Origin: DASPHG01 sp963849605
GTDB taxonomy: Bacteria; Actinomycetota; Thermoleophilia; Solirubrobacterales; Thermoleophilaceae
Length of the DNA: 64,000 nucleotides
Assembly: GCA_963849605.1 (NCBI GenBank)
Contig: CAWKHX010000015.1
Location: 1,116,001-1,180,000, forward strand
Direction of reading: 5' to 3'
Shown: positions 9,034 to 17,896 of the stretch, one piece after another
How positions within the stretch are numbered: the first letter of the stretch is position 1
Layout: every line of letters starts with the position of its first letter
Notes under the pieces: generated by a model
Database searches by the model: none
What the model was told of the DNA's origin: nothing
What the model saw: only the letters and a program-made list of their open reading frames with translations
Position numbers and translations under genes: made by a program

Positions 9034-10296
9034 CTAGCTGCGGACCGCCGGCGGCGCACTCGGCGTGCTGACCGCGCCGGGCTGGTCGCGGCGCCGACCA
9101 GGGTCGGGCACGAAGCGATGGAGGGACTGTGCGGGTCGCTCGACGATGTAGTAGGACAGGCTGCCGAGCAGCCACCCGCCGAGCACGACGGCCGGTAGCC
9201 ACAGCAGCCAGCGCTCGACCGTGGACCCGGTCTCCGCCCAGTCCCAGCGGGTGAGCTGCATGAGCACCGCCAGGTGCCATAGGTACACGCCGTAGCTCAC
9301 CATCCCTAAATGCAGGAGAGCGCGGTTCCCGAGCAGCTTCCTGACCCATCCGCGCTGAAAGTCGCCGAAGATCGCCGGGAGGAGCAGGCCCAAGGCGACC
9401 ACGGCGAAAAGCGCGTGGCGGGTGAAGTACTGCGCCGGCGTCATCTCCTCGTTGGACGCTCCCTCCATGCCGATCCCCTTGGCGACGAAGAGGAGCGTGA
9501 TGAGTGCCACCAGCCACGGGATCCAGGGGCGGCGATCGAGCATCCCCACCCACCGCGGCTGCTCGGCACGGCTGGCGACCACGAGGCTCGCGACTGCCAA
9601 GAGCATCCCGAGCGCGAAGTGGTCGGCGTACGCCGGCATCGCCGAGAAGAGGGCGCGCGGCGTCACGGGAATGGTGGGTTCCCCGTCCGCCGCGACAACG
9701 ACCACCTTGTAGACCCAGCTGAGGATGATCACGCCGACCAGAAGCGCGACCTCGCCGCGCCAGCTCAGCCCATAGCGGCGCAGCAGCCAGAACATGAGCA
9801 GGGCGAAGAGCGGCAGCGCCAGGTAGAGCACCACCTCCGAGTCGAGGGTCCAGGCCTGCGGTATGCCACCCGCCCGCGTCTCGGCCGAGTAGATCTGGCC
9901 GAAGCCGTAGTAGGCGACGAAGCCCGTGCCCGAGAAGATCTTGGCGGGGAGATCGCCCGCGGGGAAGAGGTAATACGAGCCGAGCCAGATCCCGATGACG
10001 GTGAGCGCGACCCAGTAAGCCGGCACGACGCGCAGGAAGCGGCGCCAGCCATATGCCTTGACTGACGGCATTGGCTTGCCGCGCATGCGCGCGGCCGCGA
10101 ATGGGCGATACAGCAAAAAGCCCGAGATGAGCAGGAAGATCGGCACTGCGACAGCGAACGCGCCGGTATACGGCCGTACCGTCCCTCCTTCGGTGGCGAC
10201 CCCCCCGAACGACGCGATATGCGAGGAAATGACCATCAGCGCGGCGATCGCTCGCAGCGAGTCGAACAGCGGGAATCGGTCGGCGCGTGTGTCCAT
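9034..10296 (-). CDS. acyltransferase 3 family (OafA-like) membrane protein
   Basis: A 420-residue integral membrane O-acyltransferase. The family signature is near the N-terminus, with LFDSLRAIAALMVISSHIASFGG carrying the conserved R and H (residues about 9-31). About ten hydrophobic helices follow, with the RRFLRVVPAYWVALTV and YLALPLFALL segments typical of OafA/YrhL. Family members transfer acetyl or other acyl groups to sugars of surface polymers. It lies just upstream of the GT-flippase fusion on the same strand and is divergent from the M20 gene (33 bp apart), so it probably decorates the same glycan. No C-terminal SGNH domain is present. Confidence 0.9.
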   Translation of the reverse strand: MDTRADRFPLFDSLRAIAALMVISSHIASFGGVATEGGTVRPYTGAFAVAVPIFLLISGFLLYRPFAAARMRGKPMPSVKAYGWRRFLRVVPAYWVALTVIGIWLGSYYLFPAGDLPAKIFSGTGFVAYYGFGQIYSAETRAGGIPQAWTLDSEVVLYLALPLFALLMFWLLRRYGLSWRGEVALLVGVIILSWVYKVVVVAADGEPTIPVTPRALFSAMPAYADHFALGMLLAVASLVVASRAEQPRWVGMLDRRPWIPWLVALITLLFVAKGIGMEGASNEEMTPAQYFTRHALFAVVALGLLLPAIFGDFQRGWVRKLLGNRALLHLGMVSYGVYLWHLAVLMQLTRWDWAETGSTVERWLLWLPAVVLGGWLLGSLSYYIVERPAQSLHRFVPDPGRRRDQPGAVSTPSAPPAVRS

Positions 10297-10329
10297 CCGG
10301 CAGAGGGGCCGCCGTTACCCTAGGTCGCC

Positions 10330-11430
10330 GTGGACGAGTGCGCGCTCGCGAAGAGGCTGATTGCCTGGGATACCTCGAATCCGGAGGGCATCCGCTCGTG
10401 CGCGGGCTTCATCAAGGGCTGGCTCGAGGCGCGCGACATCGACGTCGAGGACGCGGTCTTCAATGGCAGGCCGGTGCTGGCCGCGACGGTCGGCGCCGAG
10501 CAGGGGCCCACGATCGTCTTCCACGGCCATCTCGACGTCGTGCCGGCACACCGTGAGCAGTTCGACCCTCGCATCGAGGGCGACCGCCTGATCGGCCGCG
10601 GCACCTACGACATGAAGGGCGCGCTCGCGGCGATGATGGTCGCCACGCGCGAGGTGGCGGAGCGCGGCGACATCCGCGTCCACTTCGTGTGCGTCGCGGA
10701 CGAGGAGTCCGACGAGACCGAGCTGCGCGCGTCGGACTGGCTCGTCAAGCACGGGTACGTCGGCGACTTCGCGATCACCGGCGAGCCGACCGACATGAAG
10801 ATCGGCGTGCAGGCGAAGGGCGTGCTGGCGCTTCGGCTCGTGTTCGAGGGCCGCGCGGCCCACGGATCGACCCCGTGGCAGGGCGACAACGCGGTCATCA
10901 AGGCGCTCCACGGCTTCCACCGGATCGAGCAGATGGGCTGGGCGCAGGAGTCGTCCGAGCTGTTCCCGCGACCGTCGGTGAACCTAGGCCGGATCATGGG
11001 CGGGGACGCCCTCAACAAGGTTCCGGACCGGTGCGCGATCGACCTCGACATCCGCTACCTGCCCGGGCAGGAGCCGGACATGATCCAGCAGGAGATCGCC
11101 TCCCTGGGGGACGTGGAGGTGCGCAAGGTCTTCCACCGCCAGCCGATCATGGTGGAGGCCGACAACGCGCACGTGCAGCTCCTCGCGCGCGCGATCGAGG
11201 AGGGCACGACGGCCGAGAAGATCTCGGTCGGGCGGGACGGAACCTCCGACGCGATCAGCTTCCTCGAGGCGGGCGTGCCCGCGGTGGAGTTCGGCCCGGT
11301 GGGGGCGGGCCACCACGGTCCGGAGGAATGGGTATCACTCTCGTCTCTGGAGCGGTACCGCAAGACGCTCGTCAACTTCATCGACCTCGCCGCCGGCGGG
11401 ACCGAGACCACCCACCTGCGCATTGCCTGA
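10330..11430 (+). CDS. M20 family metallo-deacylase (ArgE/DapE-like)
   Basis: A 366-residue di-zinc amidohydrolase. The metal ligands are visible in order: HGHLDVVP (His), GTYDMKGALAA (bridging Asp), ADEESDETE (general-base Glu and ligand Glu), GEPTDMKI (ligand Glu) and GHHGPEEW near the C-terminus (His). The dimerisation insertion FEGRAAHGSTPWQGDNA lies in the middle. The substrate could be an N-acyl amino acid or a succinyl-diaminopimelate-like compound; ArgE/DapE annotation is often interchangeable and no specificity can be assigned. It starts at GTG 10330 and is followed, with an 8-bp overlap, by the LCP gene. Confidence 0.85.
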   Translation: MDECALAKRLIAWDTSNPEGIRSCAGFIKGWLEARDIDVEDAVFNGRPVLAATVGAEQGPTIVFHGHLDVVPAHREQFDPRIEGDRLIGRGTYDMKGALAAMMVATREVAERGDIRVHFVCVADEESDETELRASDWLVKHGYVGDFAITGEPTDMKIGVQAKGVLALRLVFEGRAAHGSTPWQGDNAVIKALHGFHRIEQMGWAQESSELFPRPSVNLGRIMGGDALNKVPDRCAIDLDIRYLPGQEPDMIQQEIASLGDVEVRKVFHRQPIMVEADNAHVQLLARAIEEGTTAEKISVGRDGTSDAISFLEAGVPAVEFGPVGAGHHGPEEWVSLSSLERYRKTLVNFIDLAAGGTETTHLRIA

Positions 11431-12874
11431 GCAGTTCGAGAGACCCGGCAACTACTGGAAGCGGCTTCTGCTGGGGTCGCTGTGCCTGATCGTGATCGCG
11501 GCCGGCGCGACGTCGGTCGCGGGCTGGAACGAGATCGACCGCATCACCGAGGCGTTCGAGCAGGGCAAGCAGCTCAAGCTCGAGCGCTTCCTCGAGACGG
11601 CGGAGTCGGGCGAGCCGCAGACGATCATGCTGATCGGCTCCGACAGGCGTGCGGAGACCGCCATCGGCGGCTCCGGCGGCGCGCGCTCGGACACGATCAT
11701 GTTGGTCAGGCTCGACCCGTCCGAGCGGGCTACCGCGCTGCTGTCGCTGCCGCGCGACCTCAAGGTGCGGATCCCGGGCTACGGCACCGACAAGATCAAC
11801 GCCGCCTATTCATACGGCGGCCCGAAGCTCACCCTGCGCACCGTCACGAAGGTCACCGGCATCGACGTCAACCACGTCGTCAACGTGGACTTCAAGGGCT
11901 TCCGCGAGGCCGTCAACGCGCTCGCCTGTCCCTACATCGACATCGACCGGCGCTACTTCAACGACAACTCCGGGTACGAGCCCGACTACGCGACGATCGA
12001 CATCAAGCCGGGCTACCAGAAGGTCTGCGGGCACGACGCGCTCGACTACGTCCGCTACCGGCACGAGGACACCGACATCGTGCGCGCGGCGCGCCAGCAG
12101 GAATTCCTGCGCCAGCTCAAGCAACAGATCGGCCTGACGAAGCTGTTCGAGCGCCGCCAGGACCTGCTCGACATCTTCGGCAAGTACACGGAATCCGACA
12201 TCCGCGGGCGCGCGAACGTCCTGCGCCTGCTGAAGCTCGCGCTCGCGTCCGCGCAGCACCCGATCCGCGAGATCCACTTCAAGGGGTCGATCGGGGTCAG
12301 TTACGTCACCGCCAGCTCGGCCGTGATGCGCGATCTCCGCGAGGACTTCCTCGGCCTCAAGGCGACTCCGGGCCCGCGCGGGCACCTCAAGCCGGAAGGG
12401 AAGAAGAAGAAGGAACCGGTCTCGGGGCTCGAGAACGGCGAGGTCGCGGGCAAGGACCAGGCGCTGCAACTCGCCGCAATGGGCCAGAAGATGCGAAAGC
12501 TTCCGGCGTTCTACCCGAAGCTGCGCACGTACGGCTCGCTGTACGCGGGCCCGCCGCGCTACTACAAGATCCCCGTCGGGCCGAGGGGCGACCGCAACTG
12601 GTACCCGGCCTACCGCATGGTGATCAAGAAGGGCCTGATCGGCGAGTACTACGGAATCCAGGGCACGACCTGGAAGGACCCGCCGGCCCTGCGCGACGCC
12701 TCCGAGACGCGCGAGATCAACGGGCGCGAGTACGAGCTGCACTTTGACGGCGACCGCCTGCGGATGGTCGCGTGGCGAACCGACAGGGGCGTCTACTGGC
12801 TCCAGAACACCCTGCTCCAGACGCTCACCGAGCAGCAGATGATGGCCATCGCCACGTCGATGCGCACCCTCTGA
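11423..12874 (+). CDS. LytR-CpsA-Psr (LCP) family cell-wall glycopolymer ligase
   Basis: A 483-residue protein with one N-terminal membrane anchor (about residues 14-35) and an extracellular LCP domain (about 65-215). Visible motifs are IMLIGSDRR, DTIMLVRLDP, LSLPRDLKVRIPGYG, DKINAAYSYGGP and RYRHEDTDIVRAARQQEFL, which carry the Arg/Asp residues that bind the polyprenyl pyrophosphate. LCP enzymes attach teichoic acids, arabinogalactan or capsule to peptidoglycan. A C-terminal domain of about 150 residues (from about 320) is unassigned. The TTG start at 11423 overlaps the M20 stop. The genes that follow make activated sugars, consistent with one polymer pathway. Confidence 0.9.
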   Translation: MPEQFERPGNYWKRLLLGSLCLIVIAAGATSVAGWNEIDRITEAFEQGKQLKLERFLETAESGEPQTIMLIGSDRRAETAIGGSGGARSDTIMLVRLDPSERATALLSLPRDLKVRIPGYGTDKINAAYSYGGPKLTLRTVTKVTGIDVNHVVNVDFKGFREAVNALACPYIDIDRRYFNDNSGYEPDYATIDIKPGYQKVCGHDALDYVRYRHEDTDIVRAARQQEFLRQLKQQIGLTKLFERRQDLLDIFGKYTESDIRGRANVLRLLKLALASAQHPIREIHFKGSIGVSYVTASSAVMRDLREDFLGLKATPGPRGHLKPEGKKKKEPVSGLENGEVAGKDQALQLAAMGQKMRKLPAFYPKLRTYGSLYAGPPRYYKIPVGPRGDRNWYPAYRMVIKKGLIGEYYGIQGTTWKDPPALRDASETREINGREYELHFDGDRLRMVAWRTDRGVYWLQNTLLQTLTEQQMMAIATSMRTL

Positions 12875-12893
12875 CCGGTACCCTGCCGCGGCC

Positions 12894-14195
12894 ATGAGTG
12901 AGCGCGAGCCGATAGGCGTAATAGGCGTCGGTTGGGTGGGCCTCGTCACCGCGGCCGGCTTCGCCGAGCTCGGCCACGAGGTGTACGCGCGCGACATCCT
13001 CGCCGAGAAGATCGCCGCGCTCGAGCGCGGCGAGGTCCCGATCCACGAGCCGGGGCTCACGGAGCTGATCGAGAAGAACCGCGACCGGCTGCACTTCACC
13101 ACCGACATGGGCGACGTCATCTCGAACTCCCAGCTCCTCTTCTGCTGCGTCGACACGCCGCCGACCTACTCGGGCGACGCCGACCTGTCGAGCGTGGAGC
13201 GCGTCGTCGAGGAGCTCGGCGGCTCGACCGACCACGCGCTCGTCATGAAGAGCACCGTGCCCGTCGGCACCGGCCGCGCGATCCAGCGCCGGCGCGCGGA
13301 TGTCGGCTACATCTCCTGCCCGGAGTTCCTCAAGGAGGGCGCGGCCGTCGAGGACTTCAGGAAACCCGACCGCGTCGTCGTCGGGGCGGGTCCCGAGTCG
13401 GCCGACTTCGCCGACCGGGTGGAGAAGCTGTACGAGCCGCTCGGCGCGCCCATCGTGCGCACCGACGTCGCGTCGGCCGAGATGATCAAGCTGGCGTCGA
13501 ACGCCTTCCTGGCGACGAAGATCTCGTTCATCAACGAGATCGCGAACGTGTCCGAGGAGCTGGGCGCGGACGTCGAGGAGGTCGCGCGCGGGATGGGCCT
13601 CGACGAGCGGATCGGGCCGCACTTCCTGCGGGCCGGGATCGGCTACGGCGGCTCCTGCTTCCCCAAGGACGTCTCGGCGCTCAAGCAGCTCGCCGGCAAC
13701 TCCGGCTACCACTTCCAGCTCCTGTCGTCGGTCATCGAGGTCAACGAGCTGCAGAAACGGCGGACGATCGGGAAGCTCCAGAAGCACCTCGGCTCGCTCG
13801 CCGACCGCGAGATCGCGCTGCTCGGAGTCGCGTTCAAGCCGCACACGGACGACGTGCGCGAGGCGACCGCCCTCGTGCTCGCCCACCGGCTGCTCGGCGA
13901 GGGCGCGACCGTGCGGATCTACGACCCGGTCGCGCTCGAACGGGCGAGCGAGATGCTCGGCGCCGCAGTCCAATGCAAGAGCGCCGAGGAGGCGCTCGAG
14001 GGTGCCGACGCGGCCGTGCTGGTCACGGAGTGGCCGGAGTTCCGCGAGCTCGACTGGGCGGGGACGGTGAAGGACCTGATGCGCAACCCGCTCGTCGTCG
14101 ACGGGCGGAACTTCCTTGACGACGAGGCGCTGCGCGCAGCCGGCTTCACGTACGAGGGCATTGGCCGGCCCGCTGCGTCGGCGGTCGAGGCCTGA
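12894..14195 (+). CDS. ugd: UDP-glucose/GDP-mannose-type nucleotide-sugar 6-dehydrogenase
   Basis: A 433-residue NAD-dependent dehydrogenase that oxidises a nucleotide sugar to its uronate in two steps. The NAD fold begins GVIGVGWVGLVTAAGFAELG (GxGxxG). The central domain has SAEMIKLASNAFLATKISFINE with the conserved Lys and Asn, and the catalytic cysteine is in GGSCFPKD (about residue 256). The C-terminal UDP-binding domain follows. Length and order match the UGDH family. UDP-glucose is the usual substrate, but GDP-mannose or UDP-ManNAc dehydrogenases look similar. It sits between the LCP ligase and the sugar nucleotidyltransferase. Confidence 0.85.
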   Translation: MSEREPIGVIGVGWVGLVTAAGFAELGHEVYARDILAEKIAALERGEVPIHEPGLTELIEKNRDRLHFTTDMGDVISNSQLLFCCVDTPPTYSGDADLSSVERVVEELGGSTDHALVMKSTVPVGTGRAIQRRRADVGYISCPEFLKEGAAVEDFRKPDRVVVGAGPESADFADRVEKLYEPLGAPIVRTDVASAEMIKLASNAFLATKISFINEIANVSEELGADVEEVARGMGLDERIGPHFLRAGIGYGGSCFPKDVSALKQLAGNSGYHFQLLSSVIEVNELQKRRTIGKLQKHLGSLADREIALLGVAFKPHTDDVREATALVLAHRLLGEGATVRIYDPVALERASEMLGAAVQCKSAEEALEGADAAVLVTEWPEFRELDWAGTVKDLMRNPLVVDGRNFLDDEALRAAGFTYEGIGRPAASAVEA

Positions 14196-14198
14196 CGC

Positions 14199-15230
14199 GT
14201 GCAGGCCCTCGTCCTCGCCGGCGGCGAGGGCACGCGGCTGCGGCCGCTGACGCTGACGACGCCAAAGCCCGTGATGCCGTTCGCCGGCCGCCCGTTCATG
14301 ACCTTCATGCTCGACTGGCTCGGCCGGCACGGGATCGACGACGTGATCCTCTCGTGCGGGTTCATGTCGGACGACGTCGAGCGCGTGCTCGGGGACATCC
14401 ACGCAGGCATCCGGCTTCGCTACGTGCACGAGGACGAGCCGCTCGGCACCGCGGGCCCGCTGCGGCTCGCGCTCGATACCGGCGCCCTCCAGGATGAGCG
14501 GTTGTTCGTCCTCAACGGGGACGTCCTGACCGACATGGACCTCACGGCCGAGCGCGAGCAGCACGAGCGTACCGGCGCGCGCGCGACGCTGTGCCTGATC
14601 GCGGTGGACGACACGGCGAGCTACGGCGTGGTGCCCACGGCGGAGGGCGGCGAGGTCGAGGAGTTCCTCGAGAAGTCGCCCGGGCCGGCCCCCACGAACC
14701 GCATCAACGCCGGCGCGTACCTGCTCGAGCGCGACGTGATCGAGCAGATTCCCGCGGGACGGGCCGTGTCGATCGAGCGCGAGATCTTCCCCGAGCTCGT
14801 GGGCAACGGGCTGTACGGGTACCTCGCCGCGGGCTACTGGAAGGACATCGGGACCCCGCGCCGCTACCTCGAGGGGACGTGGGACCTGCTCGCCGGCGTG
14901 ATCGACAGCACCCTCCCGGAGCGCGACGAGACCGGCTCGCTTATCTACGAGGGCGGCCTGACGAGCGGCGCGCACATCGGGCCGCAGGCGGTCGTCGGCC
15001 ACCATTGCAGCGTGGGCTCCGACTCGAGCGTCGAGCGGGCGGTCCTCCACGACCGCGTCGCGGTCGGGGCGGACTGCAGCCTGCGCGAGTGCATCGTCGC
15101 CGCGGGGGCGCGGATCGGCGACGGCGCCGAGGTGCGCCCCGGTGCGGTGATCGGAAAGGATGCGCGCATCGGCGCGGGGACCGTCATCGAGGAGGATGCG
15201 CGCGTGGAGCCGGGCGAGGAGATCGGATGA
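14199..15230 (+). CDS. sugar-1-phosphate nucleotidyltransferase with C-terminal beta-helix
   Basis: 343 residues starting at GTG 14199. The N-terminal NTP_transferase domain shows LVLAGGEGTRLRPLT and the substrate-binding KPVMPFAGRPFM, then LGTAGPLRLA and NGDVLTDMDL (metal-binding Asp). The sugar-binding segment EKSPGPAPTNRINAGAYL follows. From about residue 240 it turns into left-handed beta-helix hexapeptide repeats (IGPQAVVGHHCSVG, IGDGAEVRPGAVIG). This is the ManC/GMPP-B-like two-domain layout, which makes GDP-mannose or a related NDP-sugar. The stop overlaps the next gene's ATG by 4 bp. Confidence 0.85.
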   Translation: MQALVLAGGEGTRLRPLTLTTPKPVMPFAGRPFMTFMLDWLGRHGIDDVILSCGFMSDDVERVLGDIHAGIRLRYVHEDEPLGTAGPLRLALDTGALQDERLFVLNGDVLTDMDLTAEREQHERTGARATLCLIAVDDTASYGVVPTAEGGEVEEFLEKSPGPAPTNRINAGAYLLERDVIEQIPAGRAVSIEREIFPELVGNGLYGYLAAGYWKDIGTPRRYLEGTWDLLAGVIDSTLPERDETGSLIYEGGLTSGAHIGPQAVVGHHCSVGSDSSVERAVLHDRVAVGADCSLRECIVAAGARIGDGAEVRPGAVIGKDARIGAGTVIEEDARVEPGEEIG

Positions 15231-16258
15231 GCGCGCTCGACAAAGCGGCTATCGGTGGCGTCGACGCCGGCGCGATGATCGACGACGTCCTGAACCAGCC
15301 GCACCAGCTCGAGGACGCGCTCTGGCGGGTCGAGTCGGCGGGGCTCGCACCGGTGGACGCGCGCGCCGGGCTCGTCGTCTGCGGGATGGGCGGCTCGGCG
15401 ATCGGCGGCGACCTCGCGCGCGGCGCGATCGGCGACCGGGCGCGGCGGCCGCTCATCACATCGCGCGACTACGCCCCGCCGTCGTGGGTCTCAGAGGACA
15501 CGCTCGTCCTCTGCTCGAGCTACTCGGGCGAGACGGAGGAGACCCTCGCCGCATACGACGCGGCGGGCGAGCGCGGCGCCCCGCGCGTCGTGATGACCAC
15601 GGGCGGCAGGCTCGCCGAGGCGGCGCGCGCGGATGGCGTGCCGGTGATCGGCGTGCCGTCCGGGATGCAGCCGCGCGCGGCGGTCGCCTACATGACGGTG
15701 GGTGCGCTCGAGGCGGCGGCGCTCGCCGGGGTGACCGACTCGCTGCGAGGCGAGGTCGACGCGGCGTCGGCGTTCCTGCGCGAGCTGGCGGAGGAGTGGG
15801 GGCCGGACGGCGACCCCGAGTCCGAGCCAAAGGCGCTGGCGCGGGCACTTCAGGGCCAGGTCCCCGTCGTCTACGGCGCCGAGCTGACGGCTCCGGCCAG
15901 CGTCCGCTGGCGCTCGCAGCTGAACGAGAACGCTGAGACCCCGGCCTTCGACGGCGTGCTGCCCGAGATGGACCACAACGAGATCTGCGGCTGGGGCCAA
16001 CCCACGTTCACCGCGCTCTTCCTCGAGGACGACGAGCAGCACGCGCGTGTGAAGCGGCGGATCGAGCTGACCGCCGAGGTGGTGGCGGCGGCCGGCTCGC
16101 CGGTCGAGCGCGTGCGCTCGCGCGGGCAGACGCGAACCGAGCGCGTGCTCTCGCTCGTATTGCTGGGGGATCTCGTATCCCTGTACCTGGCCGTCCTGAA
16201 CGGGGTGGACCCGACACCTGTTGCCCGCATCGAGGACTTCAAGCAGCGACTCGCCTGA
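15227..16258 (+). CDS. bifunctional phosphoglucose/phosphomannose isomerase (SIS domain)
   Basis: 343 residues from ATG 15227, which forms an ATGA overlap with the preceding gene. Two SIS domains are present. Visible motifs are GMGGSAIGGDLARG and the phosphosugar-binding SSYSGETEETLAA. The catalytic region of the PGI/PMI family is RWRSQLNENAETPAF (Glu) with MDHNEICGW (His). The enzyme interconverts glucose-6-P, fructose-6-P and mannose-6-P, feeding mannose-1-P and GDP-mannose synthesis by the nucleotidyltransferase it is coupled to. This compact form is known from archaea and actinobacteria in place of the classical Pgi. Confidence 0.88.
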   Translation: MSALDKAAIGGVDAGAMIDDVLNQPHQLEDALWRVESAGLAPVDARAGLVVCGMGGSAIGGDLARGAIGDRARRPLITSRDYAPPSWVSEDTLVLCSSYSGETEETLAAYDAAGERGAPRVVMTTGGRLAEAARADGVPVIGVPSGMQPRAAVAYMTVGALEAAALAGVTDSLRGEVDAASAFLRELAEEWGPDGDPESEPKALARALQGQVPVVYGAELTAPASVRWRSQLNENAETPAFDGVLPEMDHNEICGWGQPTFTALFLEDDEQHARVKRRIELTAEVVAAAGSPVERVRSRGQTRTERVLSLVLLGDLVSLYLAVLNGVDPTPVARIEDFKQRLA

Positions 16259-16628
16259 GCCGGCCTGGCTCCTCTACGACGCGGACTGCGGGCTGTGCAA
16301 GTTCGTGGTCGCGCGGGTGTTGGAGCTCGACCGGGCGCGGCGGCTTCGGCCGATCGCGCTGCAGGATCCTCGTGCGGCCGAGCTGCTTCCCGGGCTGGGT
16401 GGGGAGGAGCGCCTTCGGTCCTTCCACCTGGTGGCCTCCTCCGGAGCCGTGCATTCGGCCGGCGAGGGCCTCGCGGAGCTCGTCCCGCTGTTGCAACGGT
16501 TCCCGCGCCTGTCGTCGCGGCTCTACTGGCTAGTCGCCGGCAACCGCGACCGGCTCGGCCGGTTCATCCCGGACTTCGCGCGGCGGCAGGCCGACCGGCG
16601 CATCGCGGCGCGGACGGACCGTCAGTAG
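16221..16628 (+). CDS. DCC family thiol-disulfide oxidoreductase-like protein (DUF393)
   Basis: 135 residues with the signature WLLYDADCGLCKFVV near the N-terminus. This is the DxDCxxC motif of the DUF393/DCC family, which is related to thioredoxin-like redox proteins. The only usable start in frame before the motif is TTG at 16221, which overlaps the isomerase gene by 38 bp, so translational coupling is likely. The 3' end overlaps the convergent P450 gene by 99 bp, an unusually long antisense overlap. Function in the cell is not established; a membrane-proximal redox role is a family-level guess. Confidence 0.7.
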   Translation: MPASRTSSSDSPEPAWLLYDADCGLCKFVVARVLELDRARRLRPIALQDPRAAELLPGLGGEERLRSFHLVASSGAVHSAGEGLAELVPLLQRFPRLSSRLYWLVAGNRDRLGRFIPDFARRQADRRIAARTDRQ

Positions 16629-17873
16629 CGCGCCGCGATTCGGCACGAGCGTGATGTGGTGCAGGCGGGCGCGCTCGTCGCGCGGGGTGGACGGCTCCAG
16701 GTCGACGCGGTCGAGGACCGCCTTGATCACGACCTTCATCTCGAGCAGCGCCATGTGCGAGCCGACGCAGCGGCGGCGTCCTCCGCCGAAGGGGATCCAC
16801 CCGCTGAACGTCTTCGGGTTGCCGATGAAACGCTCGGGCTTGAAGGCGAGCCGGTCGTCGTGGATGTCGCCGTCGCGCTGCACCAGCGCGATCGCCGGGG
16901 TCGGGTGGCGGTCGACGGGGATCTCCCACTGGCCGAGCTGCATCGGCTCCTTCAGCTTGCGGATCACGTCCGTGACGACGGGACGGATGCGGAGGGTCTC
17001 CTTGACGACCGCGTCGAGGTACTCCTCGCCCTCCTCGGCGCGGATGCGCTCGACCACCTCCGGGTGACGCGCGAGGCGCTCGAACGCCCAGGCGAGAGCG
17101 GTCGCGGTGGTCTCGTGCCCCGCGGCGAGCAGCGTCATCAGCTCGTCGCGGAGCTCCTGGTCGTCGGCGTCGCTGCCGGTGATCAGCAGCGAGAGGATGT
17201 CGTTGCGATCCGCCACGCGCGGGTCGGCGCGCCGCTTCGCGATCTCGTCGAAGAGGATCTCGTCGACCGCGTCCCTCGTCCGGAAGACCGCCTTCATCGG
17301 CGGGAACCACATGAAGCGCGAGTGCGGCTGGAGCCAGAACAGCCAGGCGCCCTGGTCGCCGAGGCGGGGTAGGAGGGTGCGCAGTCGGTCGAGGCGGCCG
17401 GCATCCTCGATCCCGAACACGAGGCGCAGGATCACCTCGAGCGTGATCGCCTGCATCCGCGGCCTGAGCGGCATCGGCATGCCGCGCGGCCAGCGCTCCA
17501 CCTCGGCCACCGCGATGTCGCGGATCTGGTCGCGGTAGTTCTCGATCAGCTCACCGTGGAACGGCGGGCCGATCAGCTTGCGCTGCCGCTCCCACTGCTC
17601 GCCATCGGTGGTCAGAAGCGACTGCGTGCCGAGCAGCGGTTCGAAGAACGGCCGCCGCGCCTCGCCGGCCAGGCCAATGTCGCGGTCGGCGGCGAAGACC
17701 TGCTTGATCAGCGCGGGGTCGGCGATGTAGACGAACTTGCCCATGCCGGGGAGCCGTACCTCGTAGACGTCGCCGTGGCGGTCGCGGCACCACTCGAGGA
17801 ACCTGATCGTGTCGAGCGCGAAGGCGGCGCCCTGGAACAGAGCGGGGAGGCGAACGCGTGGCGGCGCGGCCAT
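16530..17873 (-). CDS. cytochrome P450
   Basis: 447 residues from ATG 17873. All core P450 signatures are present: I-helix AAGHETTATALAW (oxygen activation), the ExxR motif in KETLRIRP, and the heme-binding loop FGGGRRRCVG with the thiolate Cys. The protein is soluble, as is usual for bacterial class I P450s, so it needs a separate ferredoxin and reductase; none is encoded nearby. Its best resemblance is to CYP families that hydroxylate fatty acids, terpenes or sterols, but the substrate cannot be inferred. It is divergent from the DUF3891 gene and overlaps the DCC gene at its 3' end. Confidence 0.93.
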   Translation of the reverse strand: MAAPPRVRLPALFQGAAFALDTIRFLEWCRDRHGDVYEVRLPGMGKFVYIADPALIKQVFAADRDIGLAGEARRPFFEPLLGTQSLLTTDGEQWERQRKLIGPPFHGELIENYRDQIRDIAVAEVERWPRGMPMPLRPRMQAITLEVILRLVFGIEDAGRLDRLRTLLPRLGDQGAWLFWLQPHSRFMWFPPMKAVFRTRDAVDEILFDEIAKRRADPRVADRNDILSLLITGSDADDQELRDELMTLLAAGHETTATALAWAFERLARHPEVVERIRAEEGEEYLDAVVKETLRIRPVVTDVIRKLKEPMQLGQWEIPVDRHPTPAIALVQRDGDIHDDRLAFKPERFIGNPKTFSGWIPFGGGRRRCVGSHMALLEMKVVIKAVLDRVDLEPSTPRDERARLHHITLVPNRGALLTVRPRRDAPVGLPPREVRDEPAEPVAVAGD

Positions 17874-17896
17874 GGGCGGAGGGTACTCTCGCCCGG

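Noticed and set aside
12825..15050. Long minus-strand open frame opposite ugd and the nucleotidyltransferase gene
   Set aside because: No domain motifs, biased composition, and fully opposed to two well-supported genes.
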